The notes beneath the pieces were generated by a model that made no database searches, was not told where the DNA came from, and worked only from the letters and a program-made list of their open reading frames with translations. This document shows, piece after piece, positions 54,290-62,253 of a stretch of 64,000 bases of DNA. The DNA is taken from contig NZ_JBPSEG010000010.1 in assembly GCF_051488665.1 (NCBI RefSeq), forward strand, positions 1 through 64,000. The letters are read 5' to 3'. This stretch comes from Melioribacter sp051488665. GTDB taxonomy: Bacteria; Bacteroidota; Ignavibacteria; Ignavibacteriales; Melioribacteraceae. A program made the translations under genes and the position numbers. Positions within the stretch are counted from its first letter, which is position 1. Each line of letters starts with the position of its first letter.

Positions 54290-54439
54290 TTATTGCTCTG
54301 TTAAATATACTATGATGTCTTGTTCCGGTGCATCCGGATTGGGATCTAGTACTACTGAAGTGACCCCAATGTCTCTTGCAGCTTTGATCGAAAGATATTG
54401 ATTTAAACCCGCACCGAAAACAAGGATAGTTTTTTTCAT
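54290..54439 (-). pseudogene. Orphan N-terminus of an ATP-grasp enzyme
   Basis: ATG at 54437-54439, TAA at 54290-54292, 49 residues: MKKTILVFGAGLNQYLSIKA, ARDIGVTSVVLDPNPDAPEQ, DIIVYLTEQ. This is the pre-ATP-grasp nucleotide-binding start of carbamoyl-phosphate-synthase-like enzymes; everything after the first two strands is gone. It fills the gap between the aminotransferase and GNAT genes. Confidence 0.65.
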
Positions 54440-54440
54440 A

Positions 54441-55625
54441 TTACAATAATGCCTGCATTACTTTTCTTGTAGCTTCCACTACCTTTTCCATTTCTTCATG
54501 TGTAAGTGAAGGATAAATTGGTAAACGAAGCAATTGATTGAAATATTTCATCGATCCTTGCATTTCTTCATCTGTTGCTAATCCCATATAAAATTTATTT
54601 CGATGTAAAGGGGTGTAATGAACATTTGCCATCACACCTTCTGCACGTAACGCATCCATTATCCAGTATCTGTGTTCGGGCGGAACAAGAATACCGAAAA
54701 TATGCCAGTTGGGTACCGCACTATCGGTAACTCTGTTAAATTTAATATTGGGCAGGTCTTTAAGATTTTCATAATAAAATTTAGCAATCCTTGTTCTTTC
54801 TGCAGTTATCCAATCAGTTTTTTTTAGCTGCGTACATCCTAAGGCTCCAAGAATATTAGATTGAACAAACGAGCTCCCAATGGTTACATATTCATAAAAG
54901 CCCCTGTTTTTATTATCTATTAAAAAAGATTGTTTATTTGTCCCTTTTTCCCGAATAAAAATTGCTCGATCTACCAGTTCATCATCATTCGTTACCAATG
55001 CCCCCCCTTCACCTGTTGTAATATTTTTGGTTCCGTGAAAACTAAAACAGGTTACATCAGCGTATGTTCCAACTTTTCTCCCCTTATATACAGCACCAAT
55101 GGATTGTGCAGCATCCTGCACAACAAAAAGATTGTGTTTTTTTGCAATTTCATTTATTATATCCATATCAGCGGGATTACCTGCATAATCCACAGGCACT
55201 ATAGCAACAGTTTTTTTATTAATAAGCGCTTCAATTTTTTCGGGATTAATGTTTCCGTTATCTTCATATACATCGCATAAACGGATTTTCAGGTTGTTCA
55301 ATAACGGTCCTAGTGCGGTTGAAGTGTAAGTAAAATTGGGAACAATAACCTCGCTGCCAGCGGGAAAGTTTTTTGCTTTAAATACCAGATCGAGAGCAGT
55401 AGTACAGCTGTTTGTAAATAGAACGTGCTTCATCCCCAGGTATTCGCCTAATTCCCTTTCGAATTGCATGCATTGAGGGCCATTACCCGAAATAAAAGTA
55501 CTTCGTGCCGTTTTATCAATTGCCTGAAAATCTTCTTCATCAAGATAGGGTTTATGAATCGGAATTATTTCTTTTGAAACAGGCCTGCCTTCATTTATGG
55601 CCAAAGATTTGTCATTCATTTTCAT
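54441..55625 (-). CDS. DegT/DnrJ/EryC1 sugar aminotransferase (WecE-like)
   Basis: 394 residues, fold-type I PLP enzyme. HVLFTNSCTTALDLVFKAKN, VIVPNFTYTSTALGPLL, VVQDAAQSIGAVYKGRKVG and CFSFHGTKNITTGEGGALVT with the PLP lysine, then AIFIREKGTNKQSFL and TIGSSFVQSNILGALGCTQL, all close to WecE/RffA (dTDP-4-keto-6-deoxy sugar 4-transaminase). It probably makes a 4-amino-6-deoxy sugar nucleotide. Followed by the GNAT gene. Confidence 0.85.
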   Translation of the reverse strand: MKMNDKSLAINEGRPVSKEIIPIHKPYLDEEDFQAIDKTARSTFISGNGPQCMQFERELGEYLGMKHVLFTNSCTTALDLVFKAKNFPAGSEVIVPNFTYTSTALGPLLNNLKIRLCDVYEDNGNINPEKIEALINKKTVAIVPVDYAGNPADMDIINEIAKKHNLFVVQDAAQSIGAVYKGRKVGTYADVTCFSFHGTKNITTGEGGALVTNDDELVDRAIFIREKGTNKQSFLIDNKNRGFYEYVTIGSSFVQSNILGALGCTQLKKTDWITAERTRIAKFYYENLKDLPNIKFNRVTDSAVPNWHIFGILVPPEHRYWIMDALRAEGVMANVHYTPLHRNKFYMGLATDEEMQGSMKYFNQLLRLPIYPSLTHEEMEKVVEATRKVMQALL

Positions 55626-55626
55626 G

Positions 55627-56154
55627 TCATTCGTCCCTTTTTTGTAATATAGGATTTTTGCAAGGCCAATTAATATCTAATCTTGCATCATTCCACTTTA
55701 CTACCAGTTGTTGGTCTGAGTCCACATATTCTCCTTCATATGCCAATTTATAGTGAAAAACAGCTATTTCACTAATAACACAATATCCATTTACAAAGCC
55801 CGCAGGAATTAATACCGCTTTTTTATTTTTATCATCCAAAATCCAGCTATCCCATTTTAAATAGGTAGGCGAATTTTCTCTCATGTCAACAACTACTTCA
55901 AATATCTTTCCGTAGACACAAGAAACCAACTTCCAAGTTTTATGATCTCCATGCAGCCCTCTCAATACATCCTTTTTCGAAGTAGCAAATTTATCATGAT
56001 TAAACATTAAGTTTGCTGGTAAAAAATCTTCATATATAATTTTAAAATAAGAAGTATATATATCACCTCTGTTATCAACATAAACGCTTGGTTGAAAAAT
56101 AATTACTTCAGGCAATACTCCAGACCTTTCTATTTTTACATCTTTTATATTCAT
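55627..56154 (-). CDS. RmlC-like cupin sugar epimerase or isomerase
   Basis: 175 residues. LRGLHGDHKTWKLVSCVYGK, EVVVDMRENSPTYLKWDSW, AVLIPAGFVNGYCVISE and VFHYKLAYEGEY are the dTDP-4-dehydrorhamnose 3,5-epimerase family motifs, including the LRGxH segment with the catalytic His and the Tyr of HYKLA. Lies one base before the aminotransferase gene and after gmd, so it may epimerise or isomerise the 4-keto-6-deoxy sugar those enzymes handle. No rmlA/B/D genes are in the window. Confidence 0.8.
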   Translation of the reverse strand: MNIKDVKIERSGVLPEVIIFQPSVYVDNRGDIYTSYFKIIYEDFLPANLMFNHDKFATSKKDVLRGLHGDHKTWKLVSCVYGKIFEVVVDMRENSPTYLKWDSWILDDKNKKAVLIPAGFVNGYCVISEIAVFHYKLAYEGEYVDSDQQLVVKWNDARLDINWPCKNPILQKRDE

Positions 56155-56156
56155 AG

Positions 56157-57203
56157 CTATATCCCTATTTTTTTCAAATTATCATAATCTGCTTTTACCA
56201 TTATTTCCACTAATTCTTCAAATTTTGTTTTAGGTTCCCATTTAAGTAACTTATTTGCTTTATTATAATCACCCAATAATAAATCTACTTCCGTAGGTCG
56301 AAAATATTTAGGATCAATTTCAATCAAAATCTTACCACTATTTTTATCGACTCCTTTTTCATTAATTCCTTCTCCTTCCCAGACAATATTAAACCCAAGA
56401 ATTTCAAATGCTTTATTAGCAAACTCTCTTACCGAATGAGCTTCACCTGTAGCTAAAACAAAATCCTCTGGTCTTTCGAATTGTAATATTTTCCACATTC
56501 CTTCCACATATTCAGGTGCAAAGCCCCAATCTCTTTTTGCATCTAAATTCCCCAAGTATAATTTTTCTTGAAGTCCTAACTTAATTCTGGCGGCAGATAA
56601 GCTAATTTTTCTTGTAACAAAATTTTCCCCTCGTCTAGGAGATTCATGATTAAATAATATACCATTACACGCAAAAAGATTATAAGCTTCACGATAATTT
56701 TTCACTATCCAGAATGCATATAATTTTGCTACACTATAAGGAGATCTAGGATAAAAAGGAGTGTTCTCATTTTGAGGTATTTCTTGCACTTTACCATATA
56801 ATTCACTTGTTGAAGCCTGATAGAATTTCGTATTTATTCTCGTATTTTTAATAGCATCTAAAAATCTGAGCACTCCAAGAGCATCTACTTCCGCAGTATA
56901 CTCTGGTACTTCGAAAGATATCTGAACATGACTCTGAGCAGCTAAATTATATATTTCATCTGGTTGAACTTTTTCCAATATCCGGTTTAGATTACTTGAA
57001 TCAGTCATATCACCATAATATCCAAAAAATCTTTTTTCATCTTTATTATATTTATCAGCAATCGGATCTATTCTCTCAGTATTAAAAACACTAGCACGAC
57101 GTATTATACCATGAACTTCATAACCCTTTTCAAGTAAAAATTCTGCTAAATAAGAACCATCTTGTCCTGTTACACCTGTTATTAATGCAACTTTATTACT
57201 CAT
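56157..57203 (-). CDS. gmd: GDP-mannose 4,6-dehydratase
   Basis: 348 residues, extended SDR. NADP motif ALITGVTGQDGSYLAEFLLE, catalytic STSELYGKVQEIPQNENTPF with the active Ser and Glu, and the Tyr-x3-Lys in SPYSVAKLYAFW. RRGENFVTRKIS and LGNLDAKRDWGFAPEYVEGM are Gmd-specific. It converts GDP-mannose to GDP-4-keto-6-deoxymannose. The usual partner gene fcl is present only as truncated remnants just upstream, so the product must feed another branch such as an aminosugar. Confidence 0.92.
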   Translation of the reverse strand: MSNKVALITGVTGQDGSYLAEFLLEKGYEVHGIIRRASVFNTERIDPIADKYNKDEKRFFGYYGDMTDSSNLNRILEKVQPDEIYNLAAQSHVQISFEVPEYTAEVDALGVLRFLDAIKNTRINTKFYQASTSELYGKVQEIPQNENTPFYPRSPYSVAKLYAFWIVKNYREAYNLFACNGILFNHESPRRGENFVTRKISLSAARIKLGLQEKLYLGNLDAKRDWGFAPEYVEGMWKILQFERPEDFVLATGEAHSVREFANKAFEILGFNIVWEGEGINEKGVDKNSGKILIEIDPKYFRPTEVDLLLGDYNKANKLLKWEPKTKFEELVEIMVKADYDNLKKIGI

Positions 57204-57255
57204 TATCTCTCCAACATAATATTAAATTACTAATATAATTTACATTAAGCCAAAA

Positions 57256-57432
57256 TCAATTTTTTTTCTTTTTCAAAAAATCATTTACCGCTTTTTGATT
57301 GCTGAGATCTAATTCTTTTGATGTTCTTAAAACAAAACTGTCATAACCTTCAGCGGATAATTTTCGCAAAACGGCAGAACCTACCATTCCCGTATGACCA
57401 GCGATGTAAATTTTTTTATCTTGAAAATTCAT
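57256..57432 (-). pseudogene. fcl: Truncated GDP-fucose synthase gene (N-terminus only)
   Basis: ATG at 57430-57432, TGA at 57256-57258, 58 residues: MNFQDKKIYIAGHTGMVGSA, VLRKLSAEGYDSFVLRTSKE, LDLSNQKAVNDFLKKKKN. This is the NADP-binding start of GDP-L-fucose synthase (~310 residues). The frame ends in an A-rich stretch and nothing of the catalytic part remains before gmd. Confidence 0.75.
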
Positions 57433-57463
57433 GTAATCAATCCTATTATTTTAACCAACCCCG

Positions 57464-57520
57464 TCAGAGACGGGCAAGCATTCCGGTATGATCGGCGATG
57501 TAGATTCGTTTGTTTTTCAT
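57464..57520 (-). pseudogene. Second, shorter fcl N-terminal scrap
   Basis: ATG at 57518-57520, TGA at 57464-57466: MKNKRIYIADHTGMLARL. It repeats the start of the neighbouring fcl fragment (KKIYIAGHTGMVGSA) and is cut off where the hairpin-like sequence CCCCGTCAGAGACGGG begins. Confidence 0.55.
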
Positions 57521-57529
57521 AATATTCAG

Positions 57530-57824
57530 CGTTCAGTTGATTAGCGTTCAGTATATCAGTGTTCAGTGGACAGTTAATTTTATGATTCATATCCTATTTC
57601 TATAACTCTTTTCAATTCGCCATTTACCTTAATGTTAACAAGCATTTTCAGTTTCGTCTTCGCCTTCCACCTCAACTGTTTTAAGTGGCTTGTGACGCGT
57701 GACGTGTGACTAGTGACTTGTTACTCGTCTCTCGTCGCTAATTTCTCGTTACTTTTAATTTTTTTTCCACCCTCTGACCATCTGAACGCAGAACGCTGTT
57801 TCTCTGAATGCTGTCACCTCACGC
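57530..57824. repeat. Mosaic repeat field, left of the DUF2283/DUF4258 pair
   Basis: No gene. GCGTTCAG/GTGTTCAG short repeats, a ~100-base element (57561-57664) with a direct copy at 58420-58522, degenerate 7-base repeats of the CTCGTCA/GTGACGC type (57691-57752), and TTTTTCCACCCTCTGACCAT (from 57760), which recurs near 59077. Confidence 0.8.
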
Positions 57825-58034
57825 TCAAGGCAAAACTACTTCTTTCTCATTAATCATACAAATAAACGTATTTAATATAAATTCTTTCCCACCCTGAATT
57901 TCCAATAATACGGGTTCATCATCTTTGGCAAAGTGTATTATTATTGGGCCCTCTTCTTCTGCATATTCAATGGGCTTTTCTGAAAATTCTATTATTAAAA
58001 TATCAGTCTCTTTATCATAATTAATCTTTTTCAT
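57825..58034 (-). CDS. DUF2283 small protein (antitoxin-like)
   Basis: 69 residues: MKKINYDKETDILIIEFSEK, PIEYAEEEGPIIIHFAKDDE, PVLLEIQGGKEF. The YDKETDILxIxF and a following hydrophobic Ile-Gln-Gly segment are DUF2283 hallmarks. These proteins are usually paired with DUF4258 proteins, as here (14-base overlap), and the pair is regarded as a possible toxin-antitoxin-type module. Function unproven. Confidence 0.8.
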   Translation of the reverse strand: MKKINYDKETDILIIEFSEKPIEYAEEEGPIIIHFAKDDEPVLLEIQGGKEFILNTFICMINEKEVVLP

Positions 58035-58281
58035 AGCGTGATCTCCTTCCCGGATATATTGTAATTATTTTTATTTCCTCTTCGCTTTCTTCATAAACAA
58101 TTCGTAATACATGATATTCATCTAATTGACCTTGCGCAATTAATCTATTTTTATATCCATTTTCAACTCTTCCCGGTTTAGATATTATTTTCTCAATTAA
58201 AGATTTATCAACATTTACTTGATGTCTGCTAAGGACTTGAATTTTATACTCAGCATGACGCGAAAAAACTATTTTTTTCAT
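58021..58281 (-). CDS. DUF4258 small protein (toxin-like)
   Basis: 86 residues from the ATG at 58281 (an in-frame start 48 bases earlier, MKQILIRLLKYLYFRS, looks spurious): MKKIVFSRHAEYKIQVLSRH, KPGRVENGYKNRLIAQGQLD, EYHVLRIVYEESEEEIKIIT, IYPGRRSRY. The FSRHAEYK start and the VxRIVYEE strand with a YPxRRSRY end match DUF4258, a RelE/BrnT-like fold. It overlaps DUF2283 and lies between long direct repeats. Confidence 0.78.
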   Translation of the reverse strand: MKKIVFSRHAEYKIQVLSRHQVNVDKSLIEKIISKPGRVENGYKNRLIAQGQLDEYHVLRIVYEESEEEIKIITIYPGRRSRYEKD

Positions 58282-58380
58282 ACTACGAAAATATAAATAT
58301 TTCAATAACCTTATTAATATCTGCTTCAATCATTATTTTCAAAAAGCTAATTTAATTTTGTTTTTGTTTTCCAACCCAAC

Positions 58381-58632
58381 TATTCAAAGCGAAGCGTGAT
58401 TAGTGAATTAGCGGTCAATGTTCAGTGGACAGTTAATTTTATGATTCATATCCTATTTCTTTACTCTTTTCAATTCGCCATTTACCTTAATGTTAACAAG
58501 CATTTTCAGTTTCGTCTTCGCTTCCCGCCCAGCGGTTTTAAGTGACGCGTGATGCATAAGATGTGACGCGTGACTAGTGACTTGTTACTCGTCACTCGTT
58601 ACTCGTCACTCGTCACTCGTTACTTGTTCCCC
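58381..58632. repeat. Mosaic repeat field, right of the DUF2283/DUF4258 pair
   Basis: The 58420-58522 element copies 57561-57664 with a few changes. It is followed by 7-base repeats CTCGTCA/CTCGTTA (58540-58632) that run into the last codons of the four-helix-bundle gene, encoding its GTSNE end and TGA stop. Confidence 0.8.
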
Positions 58633-58978
58633 TTAACGATTTAATCAAACCAATAAGCATATTACGGATTGCTTTTATTTTTTCTAATAATTCATCTAAA
58701 GTTTCTTTGTTTACAAATCCCAAATTCATTGAAATAATCATTTGTGTCTCTAATTCTGCGCAAGAACCTAATGAAACATATAAAAATTGAACAAACTCCT
58801 TTTTATGATTTCTTGCACTTCCTTCAGCAATATTAGATGGAATTGAAATTGCCGCTCTTCTTATTTGGCTAACTAATCCAAAAAGTTCATCTTTTGGAAA
58901 ATTTTTCGTCAGTGTATAAATCTCATTAACAAGTTGAATACTATTTTGCCACACCTGTAAATCTTTATGACTTTTCAT
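58613..58978 (-). CDS. Four-helix-bundle protein (23S rRNA intervening-sequence type)
   Basis: 121 residues: LQVWQNSIQLVNEIYTLTKN, DELFGLVSQIRRAAISIPSN, IAEGSARNHKKEFVQFLYVS, LGSCAELETQMIISMNLG. This is the S23/four-helix-bundle family whose genes occur inside 23S rRNA intervening sequences and also freely in polysaccharide clusters; its biochemical role is unknown. Both ends touch heptamer repeats: the last residues and stop are made from them, and they resume six bases before the ATG. A second family member lies at 62254-62619. Confidence 0.88.
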   Translation of the reverse strand: MKSHKDLQVWQNSIQLVNEIYTLTKNFPKDELFGLVSQIRRAAISIPSNIAEGSARNHKKEFVQFLYVSLGSCAELETQMIISMNLGFVNKETLDELLEKIKAIRNMLIGLIKSLRGTSNE

Positions 58979-59228
58979 TTCTTACTCGTTCCCCGTCACT
59001 CGTTACTTGTTACCCGTCTCTCGTCACTTGTCACTCGTTACTCGTCGCTCATTTCTCGTTACTTTTAAATTTTTTTCCACCCTCTGACCATCTGAATGCT
59101 GGACGCTCAACTACTGAAATTAGCGTTCAGATTGTCAGCGTTCAGTTTATCAGCTTTCAGAATACTATTGCTTTATGATTTTTTTTAACAGATTTAGTGA
59201 AAGAATATAAAATTTTTGAGATACCTCG
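58979..59228. repeat. Heptamer repeats and GCGTTCAG repeats
   Basis: No gene. About ten degenerate 7-base units (CTCGTTA, CTTGTTA, CTCGTCA, CTTGTCA) run from 58981 to 59062, then TTTTTTTCCACCCTCTGACC (copy of 57760), then GCGTTCAG/GCTTTCAG repeats (59105-59160). Confidence 0.8.
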
Positions 59229-59307
59229 TCAGACTCTGACTGATTCATCAGACTCTGACTGATTCATCAGTCCCTTGACTGATTCATCAGACTTTGACTG
59301 ATCAGTA
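59229..59307. repeat. Tandem 19-base repeats, reverse orientation
   Basis: Four units of the GACTCTGACTGATTCATCA type inside a reversed hairpin module (GATACCTC before, ending near TAAGACA). It is the same family as 30183-30290 but on the other strand. Confidence 0.8.
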
Positions 59308-59640
59308 AGACAATTCCCCAGTCCCTAACCCCTAAACAACACAGCTCCGCCACGTGAGTCACATGGCTCCTTTAATAAAAAATACCGTCAAATCCGTACG
59401 GAGATAAAAATAATAAGTACCGATTTAACGGTAGATATTTTAATTTTTCACTCGAATTTCAATGTGGAATTAATTGCCCGTAATCCGCCCTTTTCAATAA
59501 ATTCTTGCCCCAAGAAATTGTATGCAAATATATAAATTTTTATTAATTGAGCAAATAGGATTTTTTAGTTTTTAACTGATTACGCTAAGTGTTTATTAAC
59601 ATATATAAAATTTGTTATTCGTGCACAGCGGGGTTACTTT
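59308..59640. other. Gap with heptamer copies and a possible T9SS-domain scrap
   Basis: 59315-59332 carries reverse TTAGGGA-type heptamers. On the minus strand 59448-59550 encodes KIYIFAYNFLGQEFIEKGGL and stops after RAINSTLKFE, which resembles the middle of a T9SS sorting domain (IYNLLGQEV type); it may be a gene relic. The rest is AT-rich with nothing recognised. Confidence 0.3.
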
Positions 59641-60013
59641 ATAAACCGCAAAGTTCGCGGAGAAAGCGCGGAGAAATAAAAGCTTAGCGTTCTTGCGCGC
59701 CCTTAGCGGTTAATAATATTTGAGAGTTTGCTTCCCCCGCATACTGCGGGATCGCAAAGACAGATACATAACAGTCAGTTTCGTTTTTTTATTACAAGAT
59801 TACCAAGATTACAAGATTACCAAGAACTAAGAACCTCAAAACTCCCAAACCCCGAGACCACGAATGCACGAATTCACTAAAGGATGACCGACGAATAATC
59901 TGCATGTGACTTTTGATTGATATTTACGAATGATGAATCATTGAGATACTTCCCCCGCCGTTGGCGGGGTCAGTATGACAATTCACTAATCCCCAGTCCC
60001 TAATCCCTGCTCC
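59640..60013. repeat. Modular repeat field downstream of wbpD
   Basis: No gene. Reverse copies of AACCGCAAAG and CTAAG-GGCGCGCAAGAACGC modules (59644-59715), TTTGCGATCCCGCAGTATGC element (59735-59765), ATTACCAAG tracts (59790-59825), ACCCCAAAACTCC-type octamers (59828-59856), the 59854-59952 element inverted relative to 28819-28919, a hairpin module (59943-59980) and heptamers at 59991, 59998, 60005 and 60012 that reach into the wbpD stop codon. Confidence 0.85.
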
Positions 60014-60592
60014 CTATTCCTTCTCAACCACTTTCCCGTTTTCCAATTTATACTTTTTACCGCTTTTCGGGCAGACGGCAAAACCGTCGGGATCGAATTT
60101 CAGTTTTATTCCCGCTTCGGATACCCATCCGATTAATCTGGCGGGGTTTCCGACTACCAATCCGTAATCCGGAACGTCTTTGGTTACAACCGCTCCCGCG
60201 CCCACAAACGCATATTTCCCGATTGTAATTCCGCATACAATCGTACAATTGGCTCCCAGACTCGCTCCTTCTTTAACTAAAGTTTTAATATAATATTGAC
60301 TTCCCACCTGCGGATATTTACTGCGCGGATCTTTAATATTTGTAAAGACCATCGATGGTCCGCAAAAAACATAGTCTTCGAGCGTAACTCCTTCGTAAAC
60401 AGAGACGTTGTTTTGAATTTTCACATAATTGCCGATTGTAACGTTATTGCCTACGTTTACGTTTTGACCCAGAACGCAATGTTTTCCGATTTTGGCGCCC
60501 GACTGGATATGACTGAAATGCCATATTTTAGTGCCTTCTCCGATTTCGACATTGTCGTCGACAACCGCATATTCGTTGATGTAATAGTTCAT
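60014..60592 (-). CDS. wbpD: UDP-sugar N-acetyltransferase, WbpD/WlbB type
   Basis: 192 residues, left-handed beta-helix. Hexapeptide repeats run from AVVDDNVEIGEGTKIWHFSH through GQNVNVGNNVTIGNYVKIQN, then EDYVFCGPSMVFTNIKDPRS, GANCTIVCGITIGKYAFVGA and LVVGNPARLIGWVS, near-identical in layout to WbpD/WlbB. It acetylates the 3-amino group of UDP-GlcNAc(3N)A in the pathway to UDP-2,3-diacetamido uronic acids. wbpA and wbpB lie upstream on the same strand, separated by 700 bases of repeats. Its TAG stop is the first part of a TAGGGA heptamer. Confidence 0.9.
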   Translation of the reverse strand: MNYYINEYAVVDDNVEIGEGTKIWHFSHIQSGAKIGKHCVLGQNVNVGNNVTIGNYVKIQNNVSVYEGVTLEDYVFCGPSMVFTNIKDPRSKYPQVGSQYYIKTLVKEGASLGANCTIVCGITIGKYAFVGAGAVVTKDVPDYGLVVGNPARLIGWVSEAGIKLKFDPDGFAVCPKSGKKYKLENGKVVEKE

Positions 60593-60639
60593 AGGCTTTT
60601 AATTTTATTGTTTACAGGTAGTGTTTTATTAACGTGAAA

Positions 60640-61288
60640 TTTTTTTTCTGAGATACTTCATCAGACTCCGACTGATCAGTATGACACTGCTCTAATAATT
60701 TACTTTCATTATAGTATTAAGAACTAAAAAAAAGTAACTTGTCATTCTGAGGAATCCCGCTGCAAGCGGGATGACGAAGAATCTGAGTTACTATTTAATT
60801 TACTAAACTGACCAAGAGATACTTCGCCCGCCGTTGGCGGGGTTAGTATGACAGTTCACTAATCCCTGATCCCTAACTCTGAGGAGTCCCGACAAAGACG
60901 GGACGACGAAGAATCTGCTGATGACTTTTTACTTTACTTACTTGACCAAGAGATACTTCGCCCGCTAAAGCGGGACTCAGTATGACACTATGCTACAATA
61001 CCTTAGCGTTCTTTGCGCTCGTTGTGGTTAATAATTTTTGAGAGTTTGCTTCGTCGCTCGCTCAGCTCGCTCCTCGCAAAGACGGGGTTTTATTCAGATT
61101 TGCTTCCCCCGCATACCGCAGGGTCGCAAAGACGGATGCGCGACAATCAATTTCGTTTTTTTATTACAAGATTACCAAGATTACAAGATTGCCAAAATTA
61201 CCAAGATTACAAGATTGGCAAATTACCAAGAACTAAGAACCTCAAAACTCCCCAACCCCGAAACCAAGAACCCCAAAACCGACTTTCT
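60640..61288. repeat. Modular repeat field between wbpB and wbpD
   Basis: No gene. A one-unit hairpin module (60654-60685), GTCATTCTGA-CCCGC-TGCAA-GCGGG-GAAGAATCTG (60741-60793), two more hairpin modules (60812-60851, 60951-60986) with cores GCCCGCCGTTGGCGGGG and CCCGC-TAAA-GCGGG, heptamers (60856-60877), TTTGCTTCGTCGCTCGCTCA element (61047-61083), and long ATTACCAAGATTACAAG tracts (61163-61240). It splits what should be a contiguous operon. Confidence 0.85.
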
Positions 61289-62203
61289 CTAAAACTCAAT
61301 CCCGTTCCTTATTTGATATGCCAATTGAATCGAAGGACGAGCGTCGTTTATGCCGTACCCTTTACCGTTCAATATATCGCGATAAACAACAGTATGCAGT
61401 TCCGTAAATCCTTCCGTAAATTCGAGTTCTTCCCCGTCAATTTTTATAGAACGGTAAGTTCTTTTTCCGGCGGATTTAACGCTTTCCGGCAGGTCATCGT
61501 AATTAATCGAAAGGTTCCATTTGACGAAAGCATTTTCTAATTCCAATTCACCCTTCATTGACCGTTTACTATTGTCTAAAATTCGCGAATGAACGGGGCT
61601 GCCGAAAATCCAGATCAACATATCGAAAAAGTGAATGCCGATATTAGTCGCCACGCCGCCCGATTTTTCAACGCTGCCTTTCCACGAAAAGTCGTACCAC
61701 AATCCGCGCGATGTTATATAATCGAGACTGATATCGAATTTTTTACCCGGTTGAGATTTAATAACCGCTTCCGCTTTTCTTTTAAGTTCAATAATCGACG
61801 GATGCGTTCTCAGTTGCAATACTGTATAAACTTTTCTTCCCGTTTCCTTTTCGACAGTTTCAAGCGCGTCGAGATTCCACGGATTTAGAACTAGAGGTTT
61901 TTCACATATTGCATCAGCTCCAATTCTTAACGCCAGACGTATATGAGAATCGTGCAAAAAATTCGGCGAGCAAATCGACAGAAAGTGGACGCGCTCGGAC
62001 TCGGATTTTCTGTGCAGTAAATCGAGGTGACGTTCGAACCGTTCGAATTCAACAAAAAAACTTGCGTCGGGGAAATAGCTATCCAACAGTCCCACAGAAT
62101 CGTGAGGATCCAATGCGGCTACGAGATTATGTCCGGTTTCTTTTATGGCTTTCAAATGTCTTGGGGCTATATAGCCCGCTACTCCTGTAATTGCAAAGTT
62201 CAT
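61289..62203 (-). CDS. wbpB: UDP-N-acetylglucosaminuronate 3-dehydrogenase, WbpB/WlbA type
   Basis: 304 residues, Gfo/Idh/MocA family. ITGVAGYIAPRHLKAIKETG (NAD site), LSICSPNFLHDSHIRLALRI, CEKPLVLNPWNLDALETVE with the catalytic EKP, YITSRGLWYDFSWKGSVEKS and GGVATNIGIHFFDMLIWIFG match WbpB/WlbA closely. It oxidises C3 of UDP-GlcNAc uronate before transamination and WbpD. TTTTGGGG-type repeats stand 6 bases before the ATG and resume soon after the stop. Confidence 0.9.
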   Translation of the reverse strand: MNFAITGVAGYIAPRHLKAIKETGHNLVAALDPHDSVGLLDSYFPDASFFVEFERFERHLDLLHRKSESERVHFLSICSPNFLHDSHIRLALRIGADAICEKPLVLNPWNLDALETVEKETGRKVYTVLQLRTHPSIIELKRKAEAVIKSQPGKKFDISLDYITSRGLWYDFSWKGSVEKSGGVATNIGIHFFDMLIWIFGSPVHSRILDNSKRSMKGELELENAFVKWNLSINYDDLPESVKSAGKRTYRSIKIDGEELEFTEGFTELHTVVYRDILNGKGYGINDARPSIQLAYQIRNGIEF

Positions 62204-62253
62204 TTTTCGTTCTTGGTTTTGGGGTTCTTGGTTCTTTGTCAGGGGAGTTGAGT

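Noticed and set aside
61038..61292. 84-residue ORF and other ORFs in 60640-61288
   Set aside because: They read through repeat modules (for example LQDYQDYKIAKITKITRL is translated from ATTACCAAG tracts) and have no ribosome site.
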